Part shown: one piece after another, positions 43,586 to 52,722 of the stretch
How the letters are laid out: each line of letters begins with the position of its first letter
Position numbering within the stretch: position 1 is the stretch's first letter
From: Pseudomonas kilonensis
GTDB lineage: Bacteria; Pseudomonadota; Gammaproteobacteria; Pseudomonadales; Pseudomonadaceae
Length of the DNA stretch: 64,000 nt
Direction: 5' to 3'
NCBI RefSeq assembly: GCF_001269885.1
Contig: NZ_LHVH01000032.1
Location: 1-64,000 of the forward strand
Made by a program: the position numbers and the translations under genes
The notes under the pieces: model-generated
What the model was told of the DNA's origin: nothing
Database searches by the model: none
What the model saw: only the letters and a program-made list of their open reading frames with translations

Positions 43586-44791
43586 ATGGACACATTCAGA
43601 AAGGATCTATCCCTGTCGGCGATCATCGCGGGCTTCATCGCCGTGATCATTTCCTACGCCGGCCCGCTCATCATCGTGTTCCAGGCAGCCAAGGAAGCGC
43701 ACCTGCCCAACGACGTGGTGTCTTCATGGATCTGGGCCATTTCCATTGGCAGCGGGATTACCGGCCTGTTCCTGAGCTGGCGCCTGCGTGTTCCGGTCAT
43801 CACCGCGTGGTCGACACCGGGGGCGGCGTTACTGGTGTCGATGCTGCCCACCGTGACCCTGCCCCAGGCCATCGGTGCCTATGTGGTGGCGTCGGTGATC
43901 ATCGCGCTGGTCGGCCTGTCCGGTGCGTTCGACAAATTGATGAGCCGCCTGCCCAAGGCCATTGCCGCCGCCATGCTCGCCGGCATCCTGTTCCGCTTCG
44001 GCGCCGAGCTGTTCACCTCGATCAAGCTGCAGCCGGCGCTGGTGTTGGCGATGATCGCGGCGTACCTGATCTTCAAGCGCTTTTCGCCACGCTACGCGAT
44101 CCTGTCGGTGCTGATCGTCGGTTGCGCGGTGGCCGCCTCGTTCGGTGAACTCAACAGCACCTCGATCACCATCGCCGTGGCCCAGCCGGTCTTCATCGCC
44201 CCTGAATGGAGCTGGCACGCAATCATCAATATCGGCCTGCCACTGGCGCTGGTGACCTTGACCGGCCAGTACGTGCCAGGCATGGCCGTGTTGCGCACCT
44301 CGGGCTACAACACGCCAGCACGCTCGATCATTTCGGTCACCGCGATTGGCTCGATCCTGATGGCCCCGTTCGGTTCCCACGGTTTTAACCTGGCGGCCAT
44401 TACCGCAGCGATCTGCACCGGCCGCGAAGCCCACGAAGACCGCGATAAACGCTACATGGCCGGGATCGCCTGCGGGGTGTTCTACATTCTGATGGGAACC
44501 TTTGGCGCCACCCTGGCCTCGGTGTTCTCCGCACTGCCGAAAGAATTGATCGCCTCCCTCGCCGGCCTCGCCTTGTTTGGCGCGATCAGTGCCGGACTGA
44601 CCGGCGCCATGGCTGACGAGAAACAACGCGAAGCTGCCCTGATCACCTTCCTGGTGACGGCTTCGGGCATGAGCTTCCTCGGCCTGGCCGCTGCATTCTG
44701 GGGCTTGATCTTCGGCCTCGTGGCGCACTTCGTGCTGACCTACACCCGTGAACGCAAGGCCACCGTTATCGCCGAGGGCAGCCGACCATGA
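43586..44791 (+). CDS. benE: BenE-family transporter
   Basis: A 401-residue integral membrane protein with about 12 helices of the benzoate:H+ symporter BenE family (MDTFRKDLSLSAIIAGFIAVIISYAGP; PVITAWSTPGAALL; APFGSHGFNLAAITAAICTGREAHED). No benzoate catabolic gene is near; the next gene is a serine hydroxymethyltransferase and the divergent regulator is MocR type, so an amino acid or a related acid may be the real substrate. The symbol reflects the family only. Confidence 0.8.
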   Translation: MDTFRKDLSLSAIIAGFIAVIISYAGPLIIVFQAAKEAHLPNDVVSSWIWAISIGSGITGLFLSWRLRVPVITAWSTPGAALLVSMLPTVTLPQAIGAYVVASVIIALVGLSGAFDKLMSRLPKAIAAAMLAGILFRFGAELFTSIKLQPALVLAMIAAYLIFKRFSPRYAILSVLIVGCAVAASFGELNSTSITIAVAQPVFIAPEWSWHAIINIGLPLALVTLTGQYVPGMAVLRTSGYNTPARSIISVTAIGSILMAPFGSHGFNLAAITAAICTGREAHEDRDKRYMAGIACGVFYILMGTFGATLASVFSALPKELIASLAGLALFGAISAGLTGAMADEKQREAALITFLVTASGMSFLGLAAAFWGLIFGLVAHFVLTYTRERKATVIAEGSRP

Positions 44792-44919
44792 CCGCTCGAT
44801 GCAACCAATCGAACGCTTGCCATCCACCAGCCTGACCGACTCGACTGAAGCCAGCCACGGATGTTGCCGCACTACGTGACTGCGCCAGTGGCCGAAGCAC
44901 TTACCCAAGGAATCACACC

Positions 44920-46158
44920 ATGAGCCTGCACAATTTCGACCCCACCATTGCCCGCCTGATCGACCGCGAGCGCAACCGCCAGGAAACCCACCTGGAGCTG
45001 ATCGCTTCGGAAAACTATGTCAGCGAGGAAGTGCTCCAGGCCCAGGGTTCCGTGCTCACCAACAAATACGCCGAAGGCTATCCGGGCAAGCGTTACTACG
45101 GCGGCTGCAAGGTCGTCGATGAAATCGAGAACCTGGCCATCGAACGCGCTCGCAAGTTGTTCAACTGCGAATACGTCAACGTGCAGCCGCACTCCGGTTC
45201 CCAGGCCAACCAGGCGGTTTTCCTGGCGGTACTTGAACCCGGCGACACCATCCTGGGCATGTCCCTGGCCCATGGCGGCCACCTGACCCACGGCGCCTCG
45301 GTGAATTTTTCCGGCAAGATCTACCGGGCATTTTCCTATGGCCTGGACACGGAAACCGAAACCCTCGACTACGAAGAAATGGAAGCCCTGGCCAGGGAAC
45401 ACCGGCCGAAGATGATCATCGCCGGGGCCTCGGCCTATTCGCGGACCATCGACTTCCAGCGCTTTCGCAAAATCTGCGATGAAATCGGCGCCTACCTGAT
45501 GGTGGACATGGCGCACTACGCCGGGTTGATCGCTGCCGGCGTGTACCCGTCGCCGGTGGGGATCGCCGACTTCATCACCTCTACCACCCACAAGACCTTG
45601 CGTGGCCCGCGCGGCGGTCTGATTCTGGCCAAGGCGCAATATGGTGCCCTGCTCGACAAGACGATTTTCCCGGTGTACCAGGGCGGCCCGCTGATGCACG
45701 TCATCGCCGCCAAGGCCGTGGCGTTCAACGAAGCCTTGGGCGACGGGTTCAAGCATTACCAGCAGCGGGTGATCGACAACGCCCGGGTCATGGCCGACGT
45801 CCTGACCCGACGCGGCTTGCGGGTGGTGTCCGGCGGTACCGACTGCCACATGTTCCTGCTCGATCTGCGCTCGATGAACATCACCGGCAAAGACGCCGAA
45901 GCGTTGCTGGAAAGCGCCCACATCACCCTGAACAAAAACGCGATCCCCAACGATCCGCAGAAACCGGTCATCACCAGCGGCATTCGCATCGGCACGCCGG
46001 CACTGACCACGCGCGGCTTTGGCGAAGCGGAATGTGCCGAAGTGGCAAACTTGATCGCCGACCTGCTGGAACAGCCGGACAACGCGGCGCGCCTGGAAAA
46101 CACCCGACGCCGAGTGATGCATTTGTGCGAGTGCTTTCCGGTGTATCTGCTGAGGTAA
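44920..46158 (+). CDS. glyA: serine hydroxymethyltransferase, accessory copy
   Basis: PLP enzyme interconverting serine and glycine with tetrahydrofolate. The 412-residue product is full length, with the PLP-Lys in STTHKTLRGPRGG and the folate/substrate region ASENYVSEEVLQAQGSVLTNKYAEGYPG. AAGGAATC precedes the ATG. It lies 128 bases after the transporter and is probably co-transcribed. The position with a MocR regulator and a transporter suggests a substrate-induced paralogue, not the housekeeping copy. Confidence 0.9.
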   Translation: MSLHNFDPTIARLIDRERNRQETHLELIASENYVSEEVLQAQGSVLTNKYAEGYPGKRYYGGCKVVDEIENLAIERARKLFNCEYVNVQPHSGSQANQAVFLAVLEPGDTILGMSLAHGGHLTHGASVNFSGKIYRAFSYGLDTETETLDYEEMEALAREHRPKMIIAGASAYSRTIDFQRFRKICDEIGAYLMVDMAHYAGLIAAGVYPSPVGIADFITSTTHKTLRGPRGGLILAKAQYGALLDKTIFPVYQGGPLMHVIAAKAVAFNEALGDGFKHYQQRVIDNARVMADVLTRRGLRVVSGGTDCHMFLLDLRSMNITGKDAEALLESAHITLNKNAIPNDPQKPVITSGIRIGTPALTTRGFGEAECAEVANLIADLLEQPDNAARLENTRRRVMHLCECFPVYLLR

Positions 46159-46165
46159 TTGCAGC

Positions 46166-46256
46166 TGTGGGAGCAAAGCTTGCTCGCGATGAACGATGAC
46201 TCGGTTAGCCTGAACAGTCGCGGCGCCTGCATCGCGGGCAAGCCTTGCTCCCACAG
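46166..46256. repeat. REPIN
   Basis: CTGTGGGAGCAAAGCTTGCT and inverted partner between glyA and the dehydrogenase gene. Confidence 0.85.
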
Positions 46257-46296
46257 ATAGGCTGCTTCACTGCTACCCATTACTTCCTTTTGATTT

Positions 46297-47316
46297 TCAG
46301 CGGTACAACAAACGCTCCGCCAGCTCATCGGCCACCCGCGCCGGTGAGCGCTTCTCCGCCTGGGCGTGGGCAAAGACTTCCGTGAGCCGGGCACCGATCT
46401 TCGACAAATGCGCAGTGATCGTCGACAGTTCTTCGCCGCGATGCTTCAGCGCGACGTAGATCAGCCCGCCGGAGTTGATCACGTAATCCGGCGCATAGAG
46501 AATTCCACGTCTTTCCAACTGGTCGGCCACTTGCAGGTTGCTCAACTGATTATGGGCCGAGCCGGCAACGGCCGAGCAGCGCAGTTGCGCCACACTTTGG
46601 CTGTTGAGCACCCCACCCAGTCCGCAGGGGGCAAGGATGTCGCAGGGCGTGCTGAGCAACGCGTCGTTGGCGATCGGGTGGGCGCCCAGTTGCTCCATCG
46701 CCAATTGCACCTTGCCGGGGTCGATGTCACTGACCAGCAGTTCGGCACCCGCCGCGTGCAGCTGTTCGGCCAGGGCATAACCGACATTGCCCAGGCCCTG
46801 GATCGCTACCCGCAGGCTTTCGAGGTTATCGCTGCCCAGACGGGCCATGGCGGTGGCACGGATGCCGGCAAAGACTCCCATCGCCGCATGGGGCGCGGGG
46901 TCTCCCGAGGCCGTGGTACTGGTGACATGACGAGTCTGCAGGGCGATGCAATCCATGTCGGCCACCGACGTGCCGCTGTCGATGGCTGTGATGTAGCGCC
47001 CGTCCAATTGCTCGATACAACGGCCGAAGGCTTCGAACAGCGCCGCCCGACTCTCGACATGGGCCGGGCGCATGATCACCGCCACCCCGCCGCCCACGGG
47101 CAAGCCGGCCAGCGCCGCCTTGTAGCTCATGCCTTGGGCCAGCCGCACGGCATCGACCACGGCACTTTCGTCGTCGGGGTAGGCAAGGTAACGACAGCCC
47201 CCCAGGGCGGGCCCCGGACGACTGCAATGAATGGCAATCACCGCCTTCAACCCGGTTGCCGGGTCTACGCTTAGGTGCAGCGATTCAAGGCGGGAGCTTT
47301 GCATGAGAGCAAACAT
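46297..47316 (-). CDS. Leu/Phe/Val dehydrogenase family protein with an altered active site
   Basis: A 339-residue member of the Glu/Leu/Phe/Val dehydrogenase family (GPALGGCRYLAY; MSYKAALAGLP; GLGNVGYALAEQL for NAD binding; YAPDYVINSGGLIYV). In leucine dehydrogenase two lysines act: one in YK and one in GGGK twelve residues later. Here the first is present (Lys66) but the second is Val (GGGVAVI, Val78). The codon GTG is clear on the minus strand. Loss of this Lys is expected to cripple oxidative deamination, so the role may differ. Single gene. Confidence 0.82.
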   Translation of the reverse strand: MFALMQSSRLESLHLSVDPATGLKAVIAIHCSRPGPALGGCRYLAYPDDESAVVDAVRLAQGMSYKAALAGLPVGGGVAVIMRPAHVESRAALFEAFGRCIEQLDGRYITAIDSGTSVADMDCIALQTRHVTSTTASGDPAPHAAMGVFAGIRATAMARLGSDNLESLRVAIQGLGNVGYALAEQLHAAGAELLVSDIDPGKVQLAMEQLGAHPIANDALLSTPCDILAPCGLGGVLNSQSVAQLRCSAVAGSAHNQLSNLQVADQLERRGILYAPDYVINSGGLIYVALKHRGEELSTITAHLSKIGARLTEVFAHAQAEKRSPARVADELAERLLYR

Positions 47317-47503
47317 CGAAAGGCTCCCGAATCACTTTTGTTTGTTTCGCCAGTATAGGCGTGCAGTCGAAATTTGCTGGAGCACGCCGGAATAAGTACC
47401 CAGGGTGATCAGTCTTTTTCGGCATAACCTGTTACAGCCTCTTTCCGAGACTGGACGAAAATCCATGGCAGGGCTAAAACGGGAGCATAGCCCGGAGAGT
47501 TTG

Positions 47504-48307
47504 ATGAAACCGCGCCAAGCCTTTTTTGATTGTCTGCACCGCTCGCCACCGGCGCTGTTCGAAGCGGCGCTGTGGATCGCTGCCGAACATGATCGCGAGG
47601 TCGACGTACCGGCCTTGCTGAAGGATTTCAAGGAGCTGCAACAGCGGGTCAGCCATGGCCTGCCGATGCTGCCAGTCAGCGAACTGGGCCAGCCCTTGCT
47701 GCGGCGACTCAATGACTTGGGCTTCGCCCAGGACGACTTCACACCTCTACGGCCGCAAGCGGCGCTGCTGGACAAAGTCCTGGCACGCAAACGCGGGCAA
47801 CCCCTGGCCCTCGGCCTGATTGCCCTGGAACTGGCCCGAGGCCTGGAAATTCCGATGGTCGGTGTCAATTTCCCCGGGCATTTCCTATTGAAGGTACCCG
47901 GCGCCGATCACCTGCTCGATCCGTGCGGTGGCCGCCGGTTGTACCCCAATGACTGCCGGGAACTGCTACAGCGCCAATACGGCGCGAACATGCCGCTCAA
48001 GGCTGAGCACCTGGTCAACGCCGAGCCGATGCAGATGCTGCAACGCCTGTCGCGCAACCTGCGTCAATTGCATCTGGCGAACGACGATTACATCGCGGCC
48101 CTGATCGACGCCGAACGGGTGCTGGAACTGGGCAACGCCAGCGCCGCCGACTACCTGGCCCGCGCCAGCCTGTATCAACGACTCGATTGCCCCAACGCCG
48201 AACGCTTCGACCTGGAGCATGCCCTGATGCTCAGCGACGATCCGATCCAGCGAATCCGGCTGACGGAGCGGCTGGGGCATTTGCCGCCGAATTCGGTGGT
48301 GCATTGA
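47504..48307 (+). CDS. SirB1-family transglutaminase-like/TPR protein
   Basis: A 267-residue UPF0162/SirB1 homologue: transglutaminase-like core (KRGQPLALGLIALELARGL; FPGHFLLKVPGADHLLDPCGG) and a C-terminal TPR-like helical part (NDDYIAALIDAERVLELG..., to the end). Function unknown. The ATG at 47504 follows GGAGAGTTTG; longer starts upstream are weaker. Confidence 0.85.
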   Translation: MKPRQAFFDCLHRSPPALFEAALWIAAEHDREVDVPALLKDFKELQQRVSHGLPMLPVSELGQPLLRRLNDLGFAQDDFTPLRPQAALLDKVLARKRGQPLALGLIALELARGLEIPMVGVNFPGHFLLKVPGADHLLDPCGGRRLYPNDCRELLQRQYGANMPLKAEHLVNAEPMQMLQRLSRNLRQLHLANDDYIAALIDAERVLELGNASAADYLARASLYQRLDCPNAERFDLEHALMLSDDPIQRIRLTERLGHLPPNSVVH

Positions 48308-48348
48308 GTGGTCGTAAGGCTGCACATCTTTGTCGACGGTTGAATCGC

Positions 48349-48427
48349 CTTCGCGAGCAAGCCCGCTCCCACACATTTGATCGGCGTACACCCGAATCAA
48401 TGTGGGAGCGGGCTTGCTCGCGAAGAC
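48349..48427. repeat. REPIN
   Basis: CTTCGCGAGCAAGCCCGCTC and TGTGGGAGCGGGCTTGCTCG, back to back. Confidence 0.85.
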
Positions 48428-48449
48428 GGCAGACCAGCCAACATCAATA

Positions 48450-49088
48450 TCAAGCAGGGGTATCCGGCTGCTTCGCCGGATGCGCCTGTTGGAATGCCGC
48501 ATGCCCAGCCGCCAAGGCCGCGACGCGACGGATCCGCGGATATGCCAGCAACGAAACATTGAACCGCTCGGCCGCGTACAACTGCGGGATCAGGTACACA
48601 TCCGCCAGCCCCGGCACTGCACCGAAGCAATAGCCGTCGTCGCCAATCAACTGCTCCACCGCCGCCAATCCCTGGCTGATCCAGTGCCCGATCCACTCCG
48701 TCACCTGCGTTTCATCGTGGCCCCACTGCCGCAGCTTGTTGAGCACGCTGACGTTGTGCAGGGGGTGAATATCACAACCGATCAGCGCGGCGACGCCACG
48801 CTCATGGGCGCGCACCGCCAGGTCGGCGCTGAGCAGCGGCACCTGTGGATAACGTTCTTCCAGGTATTCGATGATGGCGGGCGATTGCACCAGCAGCGCA
48901 CCCTCATCGGTACGCAACGCCGGTACCCGGCCCTGGGGGTTGATCGCCAGGTAGGCCGGCTGGTGATGCTCGCCCCCAGGCGCAGCGATCAGGTTGACGG
49001 GCAAGGCTTGGTAATCCAGGCCCTTGAGCGCCAACGCAATGCGTACCCGGTAGGACGAGGTGGAGCGGTAGTAGGTATAGAGTTCCAT
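48450..49088 (-). CDS. maiA: maleylacetoacetate isomerase (zeta-class GST)
   Basis: Isomerises 4-maleylacetoacetate to fumarylacetoacetate with glutathione, the step between HmgA and FahA. The 212-residue product has the zeta GST N-terminus (ELYTYYRSTSSYRVRIALALKG) and the cis-Pro region NPQGRVPAL. It lies ten bases after fahA in hmgA-fahA-maiA. Confidence 0.93.
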   Translation of the reverse strand: MELYTYYRSTSSYRVRIALALKGLDYQALPVNLIAAPGGEHHQPAYLAINPQGRVPALRTDEGALLVQSPAIIEYLEERYPQVPLLSADLAVRAHERGVAALIGCDIHPLHNVSVLNKLRQWGHDETQVTEWIGHWISQGLAAVEQLIGDDGYCFGAVPGLADVYLIPQLYAAERFNVSLLAYPRIRRVAALAAGHAAFQQAHPAKQPDTPA

Positions 49089-49098
49089 GCGCTGCCCC

Positions 49099-50403
49099 TC
49101 AACGCGCCGGCAGAATCTTGCCCCGGCACTCGCCGAAGCCGATGGACGCGAAACCCTCGCGACGGCAGCGGGCTCGCAAGATGATTTCGTCACCGTCCTC
49201 GAGGAATCGGCGCACTTCGCCAGACGCCAGTTCGATCGGCTTTTTACCGCCTTCGGTGATTTCCAGCAGGCTACCGAATTGATGGTTTTCAGGGCCCGAC
49301 AAGGTGCCCGAGCCAAACAGGTCGCCGGCCTGCAACTGGCAACCGTTGACGCTGTGGTGCGCAACCATTTGCGCCACGGTCCAGTACATGTACTGGGTGT
49401 TGCTCAGGGTCAGGCGCTGGGCCGGCAGGTTTTGCTCGCCCATGGCCTCGGTCAGCAACAGGACTTCCAGTTCGATGTCGAAGGCACCGCCGGCCTGGTC
49501 ACGCTTGTCCAGCAGATACGGCAGCGGTTGCGGATCGCTTTCCGGGCGTGCCGGTTGCGGGCGTCGGAACGGTTCCAGGGCTTCAGCCGTCACCACCCAT
49601 GGCGAAATACTGGTCAGGAAACTCTTCGACAGAAATGGTCCCAAGGGCTGGTATTCCCACGCCTGGATATCTCGGGCCGACCAGTCGTTGAGCAGGCAGA
49701 ACCCGCCGATGTGCTCGGCGGCATCACCGATGGGGATCGGTTCGCCCAGGGCATTGCCCTTGCCGATCCAGATGCCCAGCTCCAGCTCATAGTCCAGCCG
49801 CGCACACGGGCCGAAGGTCGGCTCGGTCTGGCCGGCCGGCAGGGTCTGGCCCTTGGGGCGGCGCACGTCGGTGCCAGACGGGCGAATGGTCGAGGCGCGA
49901 CCGTGGTAACCGATGGGGACGTATTTGTAGTTGGGCAGCAACGGATTGTCGGGGCGGAACAGCTTGCCGACATTCTGCGCGTGCTCGATACCGACGTAGA
50001 AGTCGGTGTAGTCGTTGATCCTGGCCGGCAAGTGCATTTGGCAGTCGGCAGCGAGGAGCAGCAATTTCGCGCCCTGGGCTTCGACCTTGCCCCGCAGGGG
50101 ACTGTCCTCGCGCAGCAGTTCCAGCAGTCGTTCACGCAGGGCAACCCGGGCGCCTCGGCCCAGGTCGAAAAATGCATTCAACTGGCCGTCGGCCATGGCT
50201 TCGACAGCTTGGCGTGCCGCGCCGTCAAACAAGCCCGCGTGCAGCGCCGCCTGCAGATCGAAAATCCGCTCGCCAATCGCCACGCCGCTGCGCAGGGCAC
50301 CGCCATCGACACTGAAGATACCCAATGGCAGGTTCTGCAACGGAAAGTCCGCATGGCCGTTGGCACAGGCGACCCAGCTACGGGCAGGGGAAAGTTGAGT
50401 CAT
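49099..50403 (-). CDS. fahA: fumarylacetoacetase
   Basis: Hydrolyses fumarylacetoacetate to fumarate and acetoacetate, last step of tyrosine/homogentisate breakdown. The 434-residue product has the N-terminal SH3-like part (to about 115) and the catalytic FAH domain (DYTDFYVGIEHAQN; YHGRASTIRPSGTDVRRPKGQ; DYELELGIWIGKGN; QAWEYQPLGPFLSKSF). Three bases separate it from hmgA. Confidence 0.95.
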   Translation of the reverse strand: MTQLSPARSWVACANGHADFPLQNLPLGIFSVDGGALRSGVAIGERIFDLQAALHAGLFDGAARQAVEAMADGQLNAFFDLGRGARVALRERLLELLREDSPLRGKVEAQGAKLLLLAADCQMHLPARINDYTDFYVGIEHAQNVGKLFRPDNPLLPNYKYVPIGYHGRASTIRPSGTDVRRPKGQTLPAGQTEPTFGPCARLDYELELGIWIGKGNALGEPIPIGDAAEHIGGFCLLNDWSARDIQAWEYQPLGPFLSKSFLTSISPWVVTAEALEPFRRPQPARPESDPQPLPYLLDKRDQAGGAFDIELEVLLLTEAMGEQNLPAQRLTLSNTQYMYWTVAQMVAHHSVNGCQLQAGDLFGSGTLSGPENHQFGSLLEITEGGKKPIELASGEVRRFLEDGDEIILRARCRREGFASIGFGECRGKILPAR

Positions 50404-50406
50404 GGG

Positions 50407-51711
50407 TTATCTCCGGGTCGGGTCGAACGTGACAGGCAGCGAGGCCCAACAAGCATCGTAGTCGGTTTGCAGTTGCGGGCAGTCCAGGGCGAAACGGCTT
50501 GGGCGCAATACCTGGCTGGTCTCGAACATGAAGGCCATGGTGTTGTCGATTTTCGCTGGTTGAAGTTCAGCGTTGATTGCCTTGGTACAGGTCTCGCCGT
50601 CCGGGCCATGGGCACTCATGCAGCTGTGCAAGGACGCGCCGCCCGGCAGGAAACCTTCGGCCTTGGCATCGTAGGCACCCTGGATCAGGCCCATGAATTC
50701 GTTCATCAGGTTGCGGTGGAACCACGGCGGACGGAAGGTGTTTTCCGCCACCATCCAGCGTGGCGGGAAGATCACGAAATCGAGGTTGGCCAGGCCGTGG
50801 ACGCTGGTGGGCGAGGTCAGCACGGTGAAAATCGACGGGTCCGGGTGATCGAAGCTGACCGTGCCAAGGGTGTTGAAACGGCGCAGGTCATATTTGTACG
50901 GCACGTTGTTGCCGTGCCAGGCCACCACGTCGAGGGGCGAATGATCCAGCTCGCAACCCCACAACTCACCGAGAAATTTCTGTACCAGCGGGGTCGGTTG
51001 CGCGAGGTTCTCGTAATGGGCGACCGGCGTCAGGAAGTCCCGCGGGTTCGCCAGGCCATTGCTGCCGATGGGCCCGAGGTCCGGCAGGCGCAGCGGCGCG
51101 CCATGGTTTTCGGCGAGGTAACCACGGGCCTGCGGGTCGAGCAGTTCAATGCGAAATTTCAGGCCCCGGGGCAGCACGACGATTTCCAGCGGTGCCAGTT
51201 CCAGCACGCCCAACTCGGTGGCGATCCGCAGCCGTCCCAGTTGCGGCACGATCAGCCATTCACCGTCGGCATTGAAAAATACCCGCTCCATGGAGCGGTT
51301 GGCCCGGTACTGATAAAGGCTGATGCCGGCCGGTTTGTCCGCACCGGCATTGGCCGCCATGCACACCAGCCCGTCGATGAAATCGGTGGGCTCGGCGGGG
51401 ATCTCCAGCGGGTTCCAACGCAGGCGATTGGGCGTGACGTCGCCCAACGGGCCTCCCGCCAGTTGCCGTTCGAGCTTGGTGAAGGCCGGGTGATTGGCCG
51501 ACGGCCGGATGCGATACATCCAGGTACGCCGCGCTTCACTGCGGGCCATGGTGAACGCCGTGCCGGAGAACAACTCGGCATAGAGACCGTACGGGGCTTT
51601 CTGCGGCGAGTTCTGGCCGACGGGCAGTGCGCCGGGTAAAGCTTCGCTGGCAAATTCGTTGCCCAAGCCTGATTGGTAAGCCAGGTCCGACGCTGGGGAA
51701 TCGAGGTTCAT
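50407..51711 (-). CDS. hmgA: homogentisate 1,2-dioxygenase
   Basis: Fe(II) ring-cleaving enzyme giving maleylacetoacetate from homogentisate. The 434-residue product has the family features GLVCMAANAGADKPAGISLYQY, the iron-site segment PPRWMVAENTFRPPWFHRNLMNEFMG and the loop HGPDGETCTKA. GGAGGCTCC immediately precedes the ATG at 51711. The IclR regulator gene is divergent. Confidence 0.96.
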   Translation of the reverse strand: MNLDSPASDLAYQSGLGNEFASEALPGALPVGQNSPQKAPYGLYAELFSGTAFTMARSEARRTWMYRIRPSANHPAFTKLERQLAGGPLGDVTPNRLRWNPLEIPAEPTDFIDGLVCMAANAGADKPAGISLYQYRANRSMERVFFNADGEWLIVPQLGRLRIATELGVLELAPLEIVVLPRGLKFRIELLDPQARGYLAENHGAPLRLPDLGPIGSNGLANPRDFLTPVAHYENLAQPTPLVQKFLGELWGCELDHSPLDVVAWHGNNVPYKYDLRRFNTLGTVSFDHPDPSIFTVLTSPTSVHGLANLDFVIFPPRWMVAENTFRPPWFHRNLMNEFMGLIQGAYDAKAEGFLPGGASLHSCMSAHGPDGETCTKAINAELQPAKIDNTMAFMFETSQVLRPSRFALDCPQLQTDYDACWASLPVTFDPTRR

Positions 51712-51775
51712 GGAGCCTCCAGGAATGCGGCCCGTCACTCAACGGAGTGGTTGAGGCGCACCGGGTTATTTTTAT

Positions 51776-51801
51776 CGTAATTCGATTACGCATAACGTAA
51801 T
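51776..51801. promoter_or_regulatory. candidate HmgR operator
   Basis: CGTAAT-TCG-ATTACG is a perfect inverted repeat (51776-51790) followed by a third CGTAAT half-site (51796-51801), centrally placed between hmgA and the IclR gene. Confidence 0.6.
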
Positions 51802-51862
51802 TTGCTCGACAGCGACCGTCAAGCTATAAAGACGCCCATTCGCCTCTGGACCCTGCGCCTTT

Positions 51863-52660
51863 ATGGAAACCCCGCTCAGCAACGGTAAACAGAAAGTCCG
51901 CTCGGCCGAAGTCGGCACCGACATCCTCAAGGCCCTGGCCGAACTGTCGCCCTCCACGTCGCTGTCGCGGCTGGCCGAACACGTGCAAATGCCGGCGAGC
52001 AAGGTTCATCGGTATCTGCAGGCCTTGATCGCCAGTGGGTTTGCCGAGCAGAACGCCGCCACCAACCACTACGGCCTGGGCCGCGAGGCCCTGCGCGTAG
52101 GCCTGGCAGCGCTCAACGGCATGGACGTGCTGCAAGTGGCCGCCCTGCCCCTGGCCGAATTGCGCGACGACTTGAACGAAACCTGCTTCCTGGCGGTGTG
52201 GGGCAACCATGGCGCGACCGTGGTGCGCATCGAACCCGCCGTGCGGGCCGTGACCGTGGTGACGCAACTGGGCTCGGTATTGCCACTGCTCAGTTCGTCC
52301 ACTGGGCTGGTGTTCAGCGCTTATCTGCCGGCGCGCGAGACCATCGGCTTGCGCGAGCAGGAAGTACAAGGCACCGAGCGCCACGCTCTGGCCGACGACC
52401 ACGTCTATGCCGCCCTGTGCGAGCAGATTCGCAGTCGCGGCCTGCACCATGTGCATGGTTTGCTGATGCCGGGCGTGGATGCCTTGTCCGCTCCGGTCTT
52501 CAATGCCGTCGGCGAGGTGAAAGCGGTGATGACCATCGTTGGTCCGACCTCGCTGTTCCACGCCGACGAAAACGGCCCGGCGGCGCAACGCCTGTTGGCG
52601 GCGACCCGGGCCGTGAGTTGGCGGATGGGGTATGAAGCGAGTCCGGGATCAGCCCAGTAA
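51863..52660 (+). CDS. hmgR: IclR-family regulator of homogentisate catabolism
   Basis: A 265-residue IclR regulator: winged HTH (about 15-75; LSRLAEHVQMPASKVHRYLQALIASGFAEQ) and an effector-binding GAF-like domain (about 85-255). Divergent from hmgA-fahA-maiA, so it is expected to be the homogentisate-responsive repressor HmgR. Confidence 0.9.
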   Translation: METPLSNGKQKVRSAEVGTDILKALAELSPSTSLSRLAEHVQMPASKVHRYLQALIASGFAEQNAATNHYGLGREALRVGLAALNGMDVLQVAALPLAELRDDLNETCFLAVWGNHGATVVRIEPAVRAVTVVTQLGSVLPLLSSSTGLVFSAYLPARETIGLREQEVQGTERHALADDHVYAALCEQIRSRGLHHVHGLLMPGVDALSAPVFNAVGEVKAVMTIVGPTSLFHADENGPAAQRLLAATRAVSWRMGYEASPGSAQ

Positions 52661-52722
52661 ATCTGGGACAATCCTGATCACTAGATCATTGAGATGAGGG
52701 TGATCAGTTGCCGATGGGGACA

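Noticed and set aside
49087..51639. An 850-codon open frame on the plus strand opposite fahA and hmgA
   Set aside because: It is the antisense shadow of two clearly recognised enzymes in high-GC DNA.
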